Source: Sporocytophaga sp. (lineage in GTDB: Bacteria; Bacteroidota; Bacteroidia; Cytophagales; Cytophagaceae). Taken from it: a stretch of 64,000 bases of DNA. The position numbers and the translations under genes are program-made. Below are positions 48,875-58,369 of the stretch, one piece after another. The notes beneath the pieces are model-generated. The model ran no database searches. It saw nothing but the letters and a program-made list of their open reading frames with translations, and was not told the DNA's origin. Position 1 is the stretch's first letter, and each line of letters opens with the position of its first letter. Location of the stretch: assembly GCA_024707265.1 (NCBI GenBank), contig JANQAB010000002.1, forward strand, positions 62,001-126,000, in the 5' to 3' direction.

Positions 48875-49672
48875 TTAATAAAAACGATTTCTTTCTCTTT
48901 CCCAGTATTTAACAATCAGGAATGCGAATAACATTCCTCCAATATGAGCGAAATGAGCTACATTATCTCCCGGATTTCTTTGAATGCCTGCATAAATCTC
49001 AAATAATCCATAAAACGCAACAATATACTTAGCTTTTATGGGAACAGGCACAAAAAGCAAAAACATTTCCGTATTCGGAAAAAGCAACCCGAAGGCCATA
49101 AGAACTCCAAAGATTGCTCCTGAAGCTCCCACCATTGGTATGTTGATAGTGTAATTGTAAATGTTGATTACCTGATCTTTAGCGAACTTAATGAAAGTTG
49201 GATTCCCTGGATTTTTTTCATATTCGTCTAAAAACGGAAAACTTCCAAGAAATTGATCTCCAACGGATTCTCTGATGAATTTAATAAACAATTCAGGAGA
49301 AGGAGTTGAAATAAAAGAGTTTTTTAAAGTTTCTAAATGGTGAATTTCAAAATATAAAACACCTGAATACAAAATCGCCGCTCCAAGTCCACAGATCATA
49401 TAAAACGCCAGGAATCTCATAGGCCCCCAGAATCTTTCCAGTAATGGTCCAAATATAAACAGCCCGAACATATTGGAAAAAAGATGCCTCCAGTCTGCGT
49501 GTACAAACATATGCGTAAAATAACGATATGCTTCTGTTTTCATGCCAGGAGCATTAAAGTACTTGAGGCCTAATATCCCGATAAGATTTTCGCCAGTTAA
49601 CTTCATAATAAGAAACACTCCGATATTTAATATCAGAAGATTTTTTACCATGGGAGTAAGGGACATTTGCAT
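48875..49672 (-). CDS. Rhomboid-family intramembrane serine protease (first of a pair)
   Basis: 265 residues with the catalytic serine in MVGASGAIFGVLMAF and the histidine in NVAHFAHIGGMLFAFL, six membrane helices and a long periplasmic loop (about 105-160). It cleaves membrane-anchored substrates. It follows mutL by 5 bp and precedes the second rhomboid with almost no gap, so the three are probably co-transcribed. Confidence 0.9.
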   Translation of the reverse strand: MQMSLTPMVKNLLILNIGVFLIMKLTGENLIGILGLKYFNAPGMKTEAYRYFTHMFVHADWRHLFSNMFGLFIFGPLLERFWGPMRFLAFYMICGLGAAILYSGVLYFEIHHLETLKNSFISTPSPELFIKFIRESVGDQFLGSFPFLDEYEKNPGNPTFIKFAKDQVINIYNYTINIPMVGASGAIFGVLMAFGLLFPNTEMFLLFVPVPIKAKYIVAFYGLFEIYAGIQRNPGDNVAHFAHIGGMLFAFLIVKYWERERNRFY

Positions 49673-49677
49673 GATAA

Positions 49678-51558
49678 TTAAAATTGGTTCTTTGTAAAAA
49701 ACTTTTCTATTCTGTTCATGTCCAGAATTACTATGGTATGATTTCCATTAGGTGCGTAATTGGGACTTTTACAGGCAAATAACTGGTCTATTAAGGTGTT
49801 CATTTCCAGCAATGTAAGTCTTGTTCCAGGCTTTAGTGAAGCCCTTTTTGCAAGGGACCTCGCCAAGTTTTCTTTCCTATCAATACTTAATTCGTCTTTA
49901 TTGTTTTTAAATTGCTCGATAAGTCCTTCAAAAAGATCCTTTTCATTTCCTCCTGTAATATCTGCTGGAATTCCGTTTACAACAATTGTAGTATTCCCGA
50001 ATACATTAAAGACAAATCCCAGAGATTTGATTTCCTCTTCCATTTCCATAATCAGAGCAAAATCTGAATGGGAAAGTTCTATTTTCAACGGAAAAAGAAA
50101 TTGCTGAGAGGCACCGAATTTATTTTGAAGCATATTCAGGTACTTTTCGTAGAGAATTCTTTCATGCGCTGCTTGCTGATCCACTACCAGCATGCCTGAT
50201 TTTACCTGAGTAACAATGTATTTCTGGTGAAGCTGAAATGTGCTTTGGTTTTCGTTATACAAGAGATCTTTATTTAATGAAACATCCTTTTCTTCCGGTT
50301 TGGTATTTACCGCACTTCCCAGTCGGATTGTTTCAAAAGTCTTTGGCTTTTCTTCGTTTTCGAAAGATTTGTAAAGCTGTTCCCAGTTAACATTATTATT
50401 TTCTTCCAATGGATTGCTTGAAGAGGGGAATCGTAACCCCTGTTTGAATGAGTCATTTCCTCTTTCTATTTCATGTTCCCTATCTCTTGTTGGGAAATTG
50501 GGGTACCTTGAAGTATTTTGCCCGAGTGAAAAATTAATATCCTGATCGAAATCCAGAGAAGGGGCAATATTATGTGTTGCCAGCGCTTTTTTCACTGCAG
50601 CCCGGATGATGGCATAAATGGTTTTTTCATCATCAAATTTAATTTCGGTTTTTGTAGGATGAACGTTGACATCGATGTGTTTAGGATCGATTTCTATGAA
50701 AAGTACATAAAAAGGGAAACTGTCATCCGGCAGGAGATTGTCAAAGGCATGTACTACTGCGTGATGCAAGTAGTTATTTTTAATAAATCTGTTATTCACA
50801 AAGAAGTACTGATCGCCTCTTGTTCTTTTGGCATTCTCAGGTTTTCCGATATAACCATGAATTTTCAGCTGGTCCGTTTCTTCCTGACAGGTAATAAGTT
50901 GTTCCTTATAGTTTTGGCCGAAAAGGGAAATTATTCTTCTGCTCAGCTTTTCTGAAGGCATGTTGAATATTTCCAAATCATTCTGATAAAGGGTAAAGCC
51001 GATGGAAGGATAAGCCAGAGCAGCTCTGTGAAACTCATCCAGAATATGGCGCATTTCTACAGGGTTGGATTTCAAGAAGTTTCTTCTGGCCGGGACATTA
51101 AAGAACAGGTTTTTAACACTAAAACTAGTGCCTCCAGGAGTATTCACAGGTTCCTGAACTTTTATTTCCGAGCCTTCAATCCTAATCAGGGTTCCCACTT
51201 CATCATCCGCCCTTTTGGTTTTCATTTCAACCTGGGCAACAGCGGCGATGGAAGCCAGAGCTTCTCCCCGGAATCCGAAAGTTCTTATTGCGAAAAGATC
51301 TTCCGTGGAGCTTATTTTGGATGTTGCATGTCTTTCAAAGCTAAGTCTGGCATCAGTATCAGACATACCTTTCCCATTATCAACCACCTGAATAAGTGCT
51401 TTGCCTGCATCTTTTATTATGAGCTGAATTTTACTACTTCCCGCATCTATGGAATTTTCCAGAAGCTCTTTTACAACAGAAGCTGGTCTTTGAACAACTT
51501 CACCTGCAGCAATCTGATTGGCTAGAGCATCTGGTAGGAGACGAATTATATCTGGCAT
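49678..51558 (-). CDS. mutL: DNA mismatch repair protein MutL
   Basis: 626 residues. The N-terminal GHKL ATPase shows [33 protein letters not shown] and TSKI...[11 protein letters not shown]. The C-terminal dimerisation domain has [15 protein letters not shown], close to the DQHA(X)2E(X)4E endonuclease motif but with Gln in place of the His, so nicking activity is uncertain. It is the matchmaker between MutS and downstream factors. Divergent from the GH3-beta-lactamase gene. Confidence 0.95.
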   Translation of the reverse strand: MPDIIRLLPDALANQIAAGEVVQRPASVVKELLENSIDAGSSKIQLIIKDAGKALIQVVDNGKGMSDTDARLSFERHATSKISSTEDLFAIRTFGFRGEALASIAAVAQVEMKTKRADDEVGTLIRIEGSEIKVQEPVNTPGGTSFSVKNLFFNVPARRNFLKSNPVEMRHILDEFHRAALAYPSIGFTLYQNDLEIFNMPSEKLSRRIISLFGQNYKEQLITCQEETDQLKIHGYIGKPENAKRTRGDQYFFVNNRFIKNNYLHHAVVHAFDNLLPDDSFPFYVLFIEIDPKHIDVNVHPTKTEIKFDDEKTIYAIIRAAVKKALATHNIAPSLDFDQDINFSLGQNTSRYPNFPTRDREHEIERGNDSFKQGLRFPSSSNPLEENNNVNWEQLYKSFENEEKPKTFETIRLGSAVNTKPEEKDVSLNKDLLYNENQSTFQLHQKYIVTQVKSGMLVVDQQAAHERILYEKYLNMLQNKFGASQQFLFPLKIELSHSDFALIMEMEEEIKSLGFVFNVFGNTTIVVNGIPADITGGNEKDLFEGLIEQFKNNKDELSIDRKENLARSLAKRASLKPGTRLTLLEMNTLIDQLFACKSPNYAPNGNHTIVILDMNRIEKFFTKNQF

Positions 51559-51815
51559 TTGGTTTTATTCTGGAGACAAAAATAACCCGTTTTTTCTTAT
51601 AATAATTTTAAATTAAAAAAGTTATTCAATTATCCTTTCTTAAAAAAGTATAACAATTTCTTAAACATTGATTTGAAATTCATTTCCCGCAAACATTAAT
51701 TGATTTATATTTGAAGAGAATATTACCCATAAATAATTTACTTAGTTATTTAAAACATAAAATACTGGTCCGTTTGTTGTATCTGTAAAGTTTCTCTTTT
51801 AATTCCGAGTTGTTG

Positions 51816-54800
51816 ATGTATAGCAGATATTTATTGGTTTCGTTTCTTATCCTTTGCGGGGCTCTATTTCTTTCGTGGAATAATCCAAAAAAGACTCCAA
51901 AAAGGCTAATGAATCAGGATGCGTGGGTAGATAGCATCATGAACTCAATGTCTCCTAAGCAGAGGATAGGCCATCTTTTTATGGTGGCAGCATATTCTAA
52001 CAAGGGAGAAAAGCATGTTCAGGAAATTGAAGAACTAATTTCAAAATATGGTATAGGGGGCTTGATTTTTTTTCCAGGGAGGTCCCGTTCGCCAGGCAAT
52101 TCTCACAAACAGATACCAGGCTCTTTCCAAAGTACCTTTATTTATTGCAATGGATGCAGAGTGGGGGTTAGGTATGCGTCTGGATAGTGTTATCAGTTTC
52201 CCCAAGCAGATGACTCTTGGAGCAATTGCAGATGATAAATACATTTACAAAATGGGTAAAGAAGTAGCCCGTCAATGCAGAAGAATTGGAGTTCATGTTA
52301 ATTTTGCTCCCTGTGTGGATGTGAACAGCAATCCTAATAACCCTGTCATCGGAATGCGCTCTTTTGGTGAAGATAAAGTAAATGTTGCCAATAAAGGCAT
52401 AGCTTACATGAAAGGAATGCAGGATCATTTTGTGCTGACTACAGCTAAACATTTTCCGGGGCATGGAGATACAGAGACGGACTCTCACCATACATTGCCT
52501 GTTATTAATCACGGCATTGAAAGGTTGACAGATGTTGAAATGTATCCTTTCCGTCAGCTCATTAAAGATAGTGTAATGGGGGTTCTTGTAGGCCATATTC
52601 ATGTTCCTGCATTGGACAATACTCCAAACAGAGCTACAACGCTTTCTCCTCATGTTGTAACAGATATACTTAAAAATGATCTTGGTTTTAAAGGTCTTAT
52701 TTTTACGGACGCTTTGAATATGAAAGGCGTTAGCAATTTTTATAAGCCAGGGGAGGTTGATGTGCATGCATTGATTTCGGGTAATGATGTTTTGTTGTTT
52801 CCCGAAAATGTTCCTGTCGCAATTGGCAAGATTGAAAAGGCAATTGAAAACAAACAGATTTCTCAGGAGGATGTCGATCAGAAAGTAAGAAGGATATTAA
52901 GAGCGAAATACTGGGCAGGCTTGGACCATATTGCACCTGTAGAGTTAAAAAAACTTTATGAAGATCTTAATAGCACTGCAGCAAAAGCCGTTCAGCAGGA
53001 ATTGTATGAGAAGGCAATGACAGTTGTTTTTAATGATGATCAGCTTATACCTCTAAAATATCCGGATACTACCTCTATCGCTTCAATTTCAATTGGCAGA
53101 GAAAAGGGCAATACCTTCCAGGAAATGTTGAGCAAATATGCCAATGTAGCTCATTTCGCTGTTGCTAATAAAAATTCCGATGAGGCAGTCTATGACGCAG
53201 TTCTGAATGAATTAAAGAAATTCGAAGTAGTAATTGTCGGAGTTCAGAATACTAATATTTTTAATAATAAGGATTATGGAATAAGTGAAAATTCCAGAAA
53301 ATTTATTAAAAAACTGCAGGCAACTACCAAAACAATTGTATGTGTGTTTGGCAATCCTTATAGTCTGAAATTTTTTCCGACAAGCCCTAATCTTTTGTGT
53401 GCTTATGAAGATAACGAGGTGACTTATAAGGTAGTACCGCAGGTAATTTTCGGAGGTATACAAGCAACAGGGCGTACCCCGGTTTCTATAGGTCAGGAGA
53501 TTGCAATCAATTCAGGCTATGATACTAATCCGTTTGTGAAGAGACTTCGTTATGCTTATCCTGAAAATGCAGGAATGGATGGTGTTACACTCAGGCAAAT
53601 AGATTCCATTGCTTTAAAAGCAATTGCAGATAAAGCAACTCCAGGTTGTCAGGTGGTTGCCGTGAAAAACGGAACGGTAGTATTTGAAAAAGGCTTATGG
53701 AACGCTTACCTATGATAAGAAAGAGCCGGTAACTAATAATACTCTTTATGATATCGCCTCAGTTTCAAAGGTGGCCGGAACCCTTCAGGCAGTAATGTTT
53801 CTGCAGGAAAGAGATTTGATTGACCTTAATAAAAAAGCTTCATTTTACCTTCCTGAATTAAAAAATACTAATAAAGAAGATCTGGTCATCAAAGATATTC
53901 TCACGCACCAGGCTGGTTTGATCCCGTTCCTTCCGCACTGGAAACGAACACTTGATACTTCAGGGTTTAACAAATGCTATTACCGTCCGGAAAAGAATGA
54001 TACGTTTTGCAGGATGGTAATTCCGGGATTGTATTGTATCAATACCATCGAAGATTCTTTATGGAAATGGACTATTGACTCTGACCTGCTACCTAAACCT
54101 GTTCTGAAGAAAAATAAGAAAGGTAAGGTGGAAAAGCGGTCAGATAAGAATGCTTATGTATATAGCGACCTTGGGTTTTATATCATGAAGCATGTAGCCG
54201 AGAAGGTTTTGGACCAGTCTCTTGACGAATTCCTCAGGCAGAATTTCTTTGATCCTCTTGGCCTGAATACATTGACTTATTGTCCATTGGGCAAATTTCC
54301 TCTAAATCAGATTGCTCCAACAGAAGATGACAAGTATTTCAGAAAAGCGCTGATACGAGGAACTGTGCATGATCAGGGAGCTGCCATGCTTGGCGGAGTG
54401 GGGGGCATGCGGGCATGTTCAGCAACGCAAATGATCTGGCGGTGCTTATGCAGATGAATCTTCAAAAGGGATTTTATGGAGGAAGCAGATATTTTCTTCC
54501 GAAGACAGTTCCTTTTTTCTCGGAGAAACAGTTTGAAGGCAACAGAAGAGGTTTGGGGTGGGATAAACCGGAACCAGATGGAAACGGGCCAACTTCAGAT
54601 TACGCTTCTCCAAATACCTTTGGGCATACAGGATTTACAGGCACAGCAGTGTGGGCAGATCCTGATCAGGAATTGGTTTATGTTTTCCTTTCAAACAGAG
54701 TTTATCCGGATGCCGGAAATCAAAAGCTGATTAAAGGAGGTGTAAGGACTAAGATTCAGGATGTATTGTATAAAGCGATATTAAATTATAATACAGATAA

Positions 54801-54819
54801 AAGAATAACGCTGAAGTAA
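51816..54819 (+). CDS. GH3 beta-N-acetylglucosaminidase fused to a class C beta-lactamase-like domain (three frameshifts)
   Basis: About 1,000 residues if joined. A signal helix (residues 1-25) is followed by a GH3 domain with KHFPGHGDTETDSHH and the nucleophile Asp in GLIFTDALNMKGV, the NagZ type; then a GH3 C-terminal domain; then a serine beta-lactamase/esterase domain from about 570, with SVSK (SxxK) in YDIASVSKV and a YSD (YxN-like) in YVYSDLGFY. The frame breaks three times: T8 at 52066-52073 (T7 expected), A5 at 53687-53691 (A4 expected) and G6 at 54400-54405 (G7 expected). It probably acts on muropeptides or surface glycans; this fusion is known in Bacteroidetes. ATG at 51816 is preferred to TTG at 51810. 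Confidence 0.88.
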
Positions 54820-54889
54820 GCTTATATTTGTCCGGTCGCATTGTTGTTTTAACTTTGAACTTTTAAATAAGTCTAAATAGGACCGGATT

Positions 54890-56032
54890 ATGAAGATTGG
54901 AATAGTTTGTTACCCTACCTTTGGAGGTAGTGGTGTTGTTGCGACAGAGCTTGGTATTGCTCTCGCAAAAGAAGGTCACCAGATTCATTTTATTACCTAT
55001 ACCCAACCTTTGAGGCTGGATTTTTTCAACGAAAATCTTTTCTATCACGAAGTAGCAATTTCTTCTTATCCGCTGTTTCAATACCCTCCCTATGAGCTTG
55101 CACTTGCCAGTAAAATGGTGGATGTTGTTCTCCATGAGAAGCTAGACTTACTGCATGTGCATTATGCAATACCACACGCTTCTGCTGCATATATGGCAAA
55201 GCAGATATTGAAGACAAAAGGAATAATTATTCCGGTGGTAACTACGCTTCATGGCACAGATATCACATTGGTAGGAAAAGACGCATCTTATGAACCTGTG
55301 GTAACTTTCAGTATCAATGAGTCGGATGGAGTTACTGCAGTAAGTGCAGATCTTAAGAAAGATACTTACAAACATTTTGAAGTTACCAAAGAAATTGAAG
55401 TAATTCCTAACTTTATTGACCTCAACAGATTTAAGAAACAGAAGAAAGAGCATTTCAAGCTGGCCATCTGCCCGCACGGAGAGCAGCTTTTGGTGCATAC
55501 TTCTAACTTTAGAGCAGTTAAAAGAGTTGATGATGTAGTGAGGGTCTTTGACAAATTACGTAAATTGATTCCGGTAAAACTTCTCCTTGTTGGCGATGGG
55601 CCTGAAAGAATTAAGATAGAAAACCTTTGCAGGGAGTTAAAGACGTGTTCTGATATAAGGTTTCTTGGAAAGCTGGATGCAGTTGAAGAAGTACTTTCTG
55701 TCGCTGATTTATTTATAATGCCTTCGGAAAAGGAAAGCTTCGGACTTGCAGCGCTCGAAGCAATGGCATGTGAAGTGCCGGTACTAAGCTCCGATACCGG
55801 TGGTATTCCTGAATTGAATATCAATGGGAAAACAGGATTTATGTCTAAAGTAGGTGATATAGATGATATGGTGGAAAAGGCCATGATCATTTTAAGTCCG
55901 GAGAATCATCAGACATTCAGACAAAATGCGCTGGAAAGAGCTAAGGAGTTTGATGTGGTAAATATTTTGCCTTTGTATGAAAGTTTTTATCAAAGGATTC
56001 TTACAAATGTTCGTGAAACCTTAAAAGTGTGA
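54890..56032 (+). CDS. bshA: N-acetyl-alpha-D-glucosaminyl L-malate synthase BshA
   Basis: 380 residues, a GT4 glycosyltransferase making GlcNAc-malate from UDP-GlcNAc and malate, the first step of bacillithiol. The start MKIGIVCYPTFGGSGVVATELG is nearly diagnostic for BshA. The GT-B C-terminal part has LVGDGPERIKIENL and the EAMACEVPVLSSDTGGIPE donor-site loop. bshB and bshC are not in the window. The gene is preceded by the GH3 gene and followed by the fatty acid hydroxylase. Confidence 0.95.
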   Translation: MKIGIVCYPTFGGSGVVATELGIALAKEGHQIHFITYTQPLRLDFFNENLFYHEVAISSYPLFQYPPYELALASKMVDVVLHEKLDLLHVHYAIPHASAAYMAKQILKTKGIIIPVVTTLHGTDITLVGKDASYEPVVTFSINESDGVTAVSADLKKDTYKHFEVTKEIEVIPNFIDLNRFKKQKKEHFKLAICPHGEQLLVHTSNFRAVKRVDDVVRVFDKLRKLIPVKLLLVGDGPERIKIENLCRELKTCSDIRFLGKLDAVEEVLSVADLFIMPSEKESFGLAALEAMACEVPVLSSDTGGIPELNINGKTGFMSKVGDIDDMVEKAMIILSPENHQTFRQNALERAKEFDVVNILPLYESFYQRILTNVRETLKV

Positions 56033-56089
56033 TAATAAAAGTAAAGTGAAATAGAATCAATTTGTTTCTAGTAAATAAAGATAAGAGAT

Positions 56090-56728
56090 ATGGAAGATAA
56101 TGGATTTACTACAAATAAGCCGAAGAATAATGGTACCAAGCAATTATTCGACAACCCGATCTTAGAAAGACTCAGCAGGACGCATATATCGATACCAATA
56201 TCGATTTTTGTTGTGATATCAGCTGTTCTATTATTTTACGCTTTCAAGTATACACCCCTTCCTGGATATCTGATTCCACTGTTGTTTTTAGGTGGATTTC
56301 TGTTTTTTACTCTGATTGAATATCTTGTTCATCGTTTTGTATTTCACATGGAGCCCACAAGCAGTTTCAAGAAAAAGATCCAATATAATATGCATGGAGT
56401 GCATCATGAATTTCCTAAGGATAAAGACAGATTGGCAATGCCTCCTTTATTAAGCATTACACTTGCGGTCATTTTCTTTGTAATATTCTATTCTTTAATG
56501 AATACCAAAGTATTTGGATTCTTACCAGGGTTGCTTACCGGTTATGCTTCTTACTTGTTTGTTCATTATATCGTGCATGCTTATGCTCCTCCAAAAAATA
56601 TTTTTAAAGAACTTTGGGTGAATCATGCAATACATCACTATAAAGATAATTCTACTGTGTTTGGGGTGTCTTCACCTTTGTGGGATTATGTGTTTGGGAC
56701 AATGCCTCCTAAAAAGAAAAAATTATAA
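56090..56728 (+). CDS. Fatty acid hydroxylase/sterol desaturase family protein
   Basis: 212 residues with four membrane helices and the diiron histidine clusters of the family: HRFVFH, HGVHHEFP, HYIVHAY and HAIHHYKD. These bind two irons in desaturases and hydroxylases. It resembles fatty acid 2-hydroxylases (FAH), so sphingolipid or lipid A-type hydroxylation is possible, but the substrate cannot be read from the sequence. It converges with the response regulator gene. Confidence 0.9.
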   Translation: MEDNGFTTNKPKNNGTKQLFDNPILERLSRTHISIPISIFVVISAVLLFYAFKYTPLPGYLIPLLFLGGFLFFTLIEYLVHRFVFHMEPTSSFKKKIQYNMHGVHHEFPKDKDRLAMPPLLSITLAVIFFVIFYSLMNTKVFGFLPGLLTGYASYLFVHYIVHAYAPPKNIFKELWVNHAIHHYKDNSTVFGVSSPLWDYVFGTMPPKKKKL

Positions 56729-56735
56729 TTTAGAA

Positions 56736-57488
56736 TTAACTTAAATGCTCAAGGGCTTTTTCTGAAACTATGAAAAGCTCTTGAGCTTTTTTATAAGCTT
56801 TTTGCATTTCCTCTTTTTCATGCGCTTTTGCGTAGTTTTCCAGCTTATTCAGAGCTTCTTTTAATTCCGGAATTCCAATAACATCTGCAGTTGATTTCAT
56901 TTTATGAGCTGTATTGGAAACAGCTTCATAATTTGATTCTCCAATATGGAAAGTTACCTGTTCAAAAAACTCTTTTTTGTGTTTTTTGAATAAGGAAATC
57001 ATTTTGGCTAAAACTTCTTTGTTGGTGATATTGCCGAATGTAAAGGGGGCAATTGCTGGGTCACTGATTTTGGAGGCTTTAGAGTCATTTCCAAGGTGTT
57101 TTGCAAGAATATCTTTCAGTTCAGGTACTTCAAATGGTTTGTTGATATAACCATTCATTCCTGCATCCAGAAATGCCTTTATATTGCTGTTTTCGGCAGC
57201 AGTCATAGCAATAATTGGTAATTGATCGCCAGAAAGATTAATATCATTTCGGATCATTTGAGTGGCTTTAATCCCGTTGAGTTTCGGAAGATTGATATCC
57301 ATAAAAACAATATCGTAATGATTCTTCCTGATTTTCTCTATTGCTTCATAACCTGATTCAGCAAATTCAACTTTATCCTTATAGGTTGATAGCAATTTGG
57401 ATATGAGAAATTGATTCAGCTCATTGTCCTCTGTAAATAAAATGGAAATAGGTTGTTCCTGAAACAGATATTCGCTTGAAGTAGTCAT
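56736..57488 (-). CDS. Response regulator receiver-HPt protein
   Basis: 250 residues. The receiver domain (about 14-132) has the phosphoacceptor Asp 64 in VFMDINLPKLNGIKA, Thr 96 and Lys 117. A C-terminal HPt domain (about 150-240) has the phospho-His 195 in NTAHKMKSTADVIG. It lacks a DNA-binding output and looks like a phosphorelay intermediate. It lies 4 bp after the membrane-anchored receiver gene. No histidine kinase lies in the window. Confidence 0.92.
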   Translation of the reverse strand: MTTSSEYLFQEQPISILFTEDNELNQFLISKLLSTYKDKVEFAESGYEAIEKIRKNHYDIVFMDINLPKLNGIKATQMIRNDINLSGDQLPIIAMTAAENSNIKAFLDAGMNGYINKPFEVPELKDILAKHLGNDSKASKISDPAIAPFTFGNITNKEVLAKMISLFKKHKKEFFEQVTFHIGESNYEAVSNTAHKMKSTADVIGIPELKEALNKLENYAKAHEKEEMQKAYKKAQELFIVSEKALEHLS

Positions 57489-57492
57489 AATT

Positions 57493-57990
57493 TTACCTCA
57501 GGAAAAGGATTATTGTAAAAAAGATAAAGAAGATTATTGCTACGATAGTGCTAACGCTTTTATACTTATTGATTTTAAGTTTTAGAGTAATGTTTTCTGA
57601 ACGGAGGAAACGGAATTCCTGAGCTTTGCTGATAGCATTTAAAATGCGCTCCACAGAATCATTGTTTTTGATAACATAATCAAATGCACCGGATTTTATC
57701 AGGTCTATTGCCACCTGAATATCAGATTGATTAGAAAGGATTATTATTTCTGCATCAGGTAACCGGTCTCTTAAAATCCTCAAGGTATCCAAACCCTTTA
57801 AACCAGGAAGGTTGTAGTCTAGAATAAAAATATCGGTGTTTTTTTCAAACTCCAGATTATTAATGAGTTCTTCTGAGTTATTGTATATTTTGAAATTACA
57901 ATTAAGAAGGTCTTTTATCTTATGTTCAAGGAATAATGCATATAGTTCGTTGTCCTCAACTAAAGTAATATTGATTTTTATCTCCTCCAT
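57493..57990 (-). CDS. Receiver domain with C-terminal membrane anchor
   Basis: 165 residues. The receiver domain (about 8-125) has Asp 58 in IFILDYNLPGLKGLDTLRI, Ser 86 at the Thr/Ser position and Lys 108. A short charged helix leads to a single hydrophobic segment (about 146-164) ending the protein. There is no DNA-binding or enzymatic output, so it may hold a phosphorylated signal at the membrane or act as a phosphate sink. It forms an operon with the receiver-HPt gene. Confidence 0.85.
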   Translation of the reverse strand: MEEIKINITLVEDNELYALFLEHKIKDLLNCNFKIYNNSEELINNLEFEKNTDIFILDYNLPGLKGLDTLRILRDRLPDAEIIILSNQSDIQVAIDLIKSGAFDYVIKNNDSVERILNAISKAQEFRFLRSENITLKLKINKYKSVSTIVAIIFFIFFTIILFLR

Positions 57991-58369
57991 TCTAAAGCTT
58001 AATTTAAAGTCCTATACGCAAGCTGTTGCTAAATGATTCTTAAAAAATTATTAAAAAGACCCTGCCTCGGAATGATTCCTCTAAGGGTAAATATATTAAA
58101 ACATGCTGAATATTAATAAGATTTGAAAATATTGTGGAGGGAAAAGCAAAATAGAAAAGTGCAAAAAAGAAATTCAATTCGGAGCGCCACCTAATATTAG
58201 AAGCGAAATATAAGACCGATAAAGAATGCCAGTCAGATATTTATAGGATTTAAGAAGAGCTTACCATGTCGAAAATATATTTCTACTCCGGATTTAGATT
58301 CTGATTTTAAAAGTTTACCCCTCTGTCAACCGTCAGGATAAACTCTAAAATAATGTCCATCATAAGATC
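57991..58369 (+). other. Intergenic region between response regulators and the P-type ATPase
   Basis: No coding frame, tRNA or clear repeat seen. The left part presumably carries the promoter of the minus-strand receiver gene, the right part the 3' end region of the ATPase gene. Confidence 0.45.

Noticed and set aside
56736..57990. The response regulators as part of a complete two-component system.
   Set aside because: No histidine kinase or DNA-binding output is present nearby, so a local complete system is not supported.
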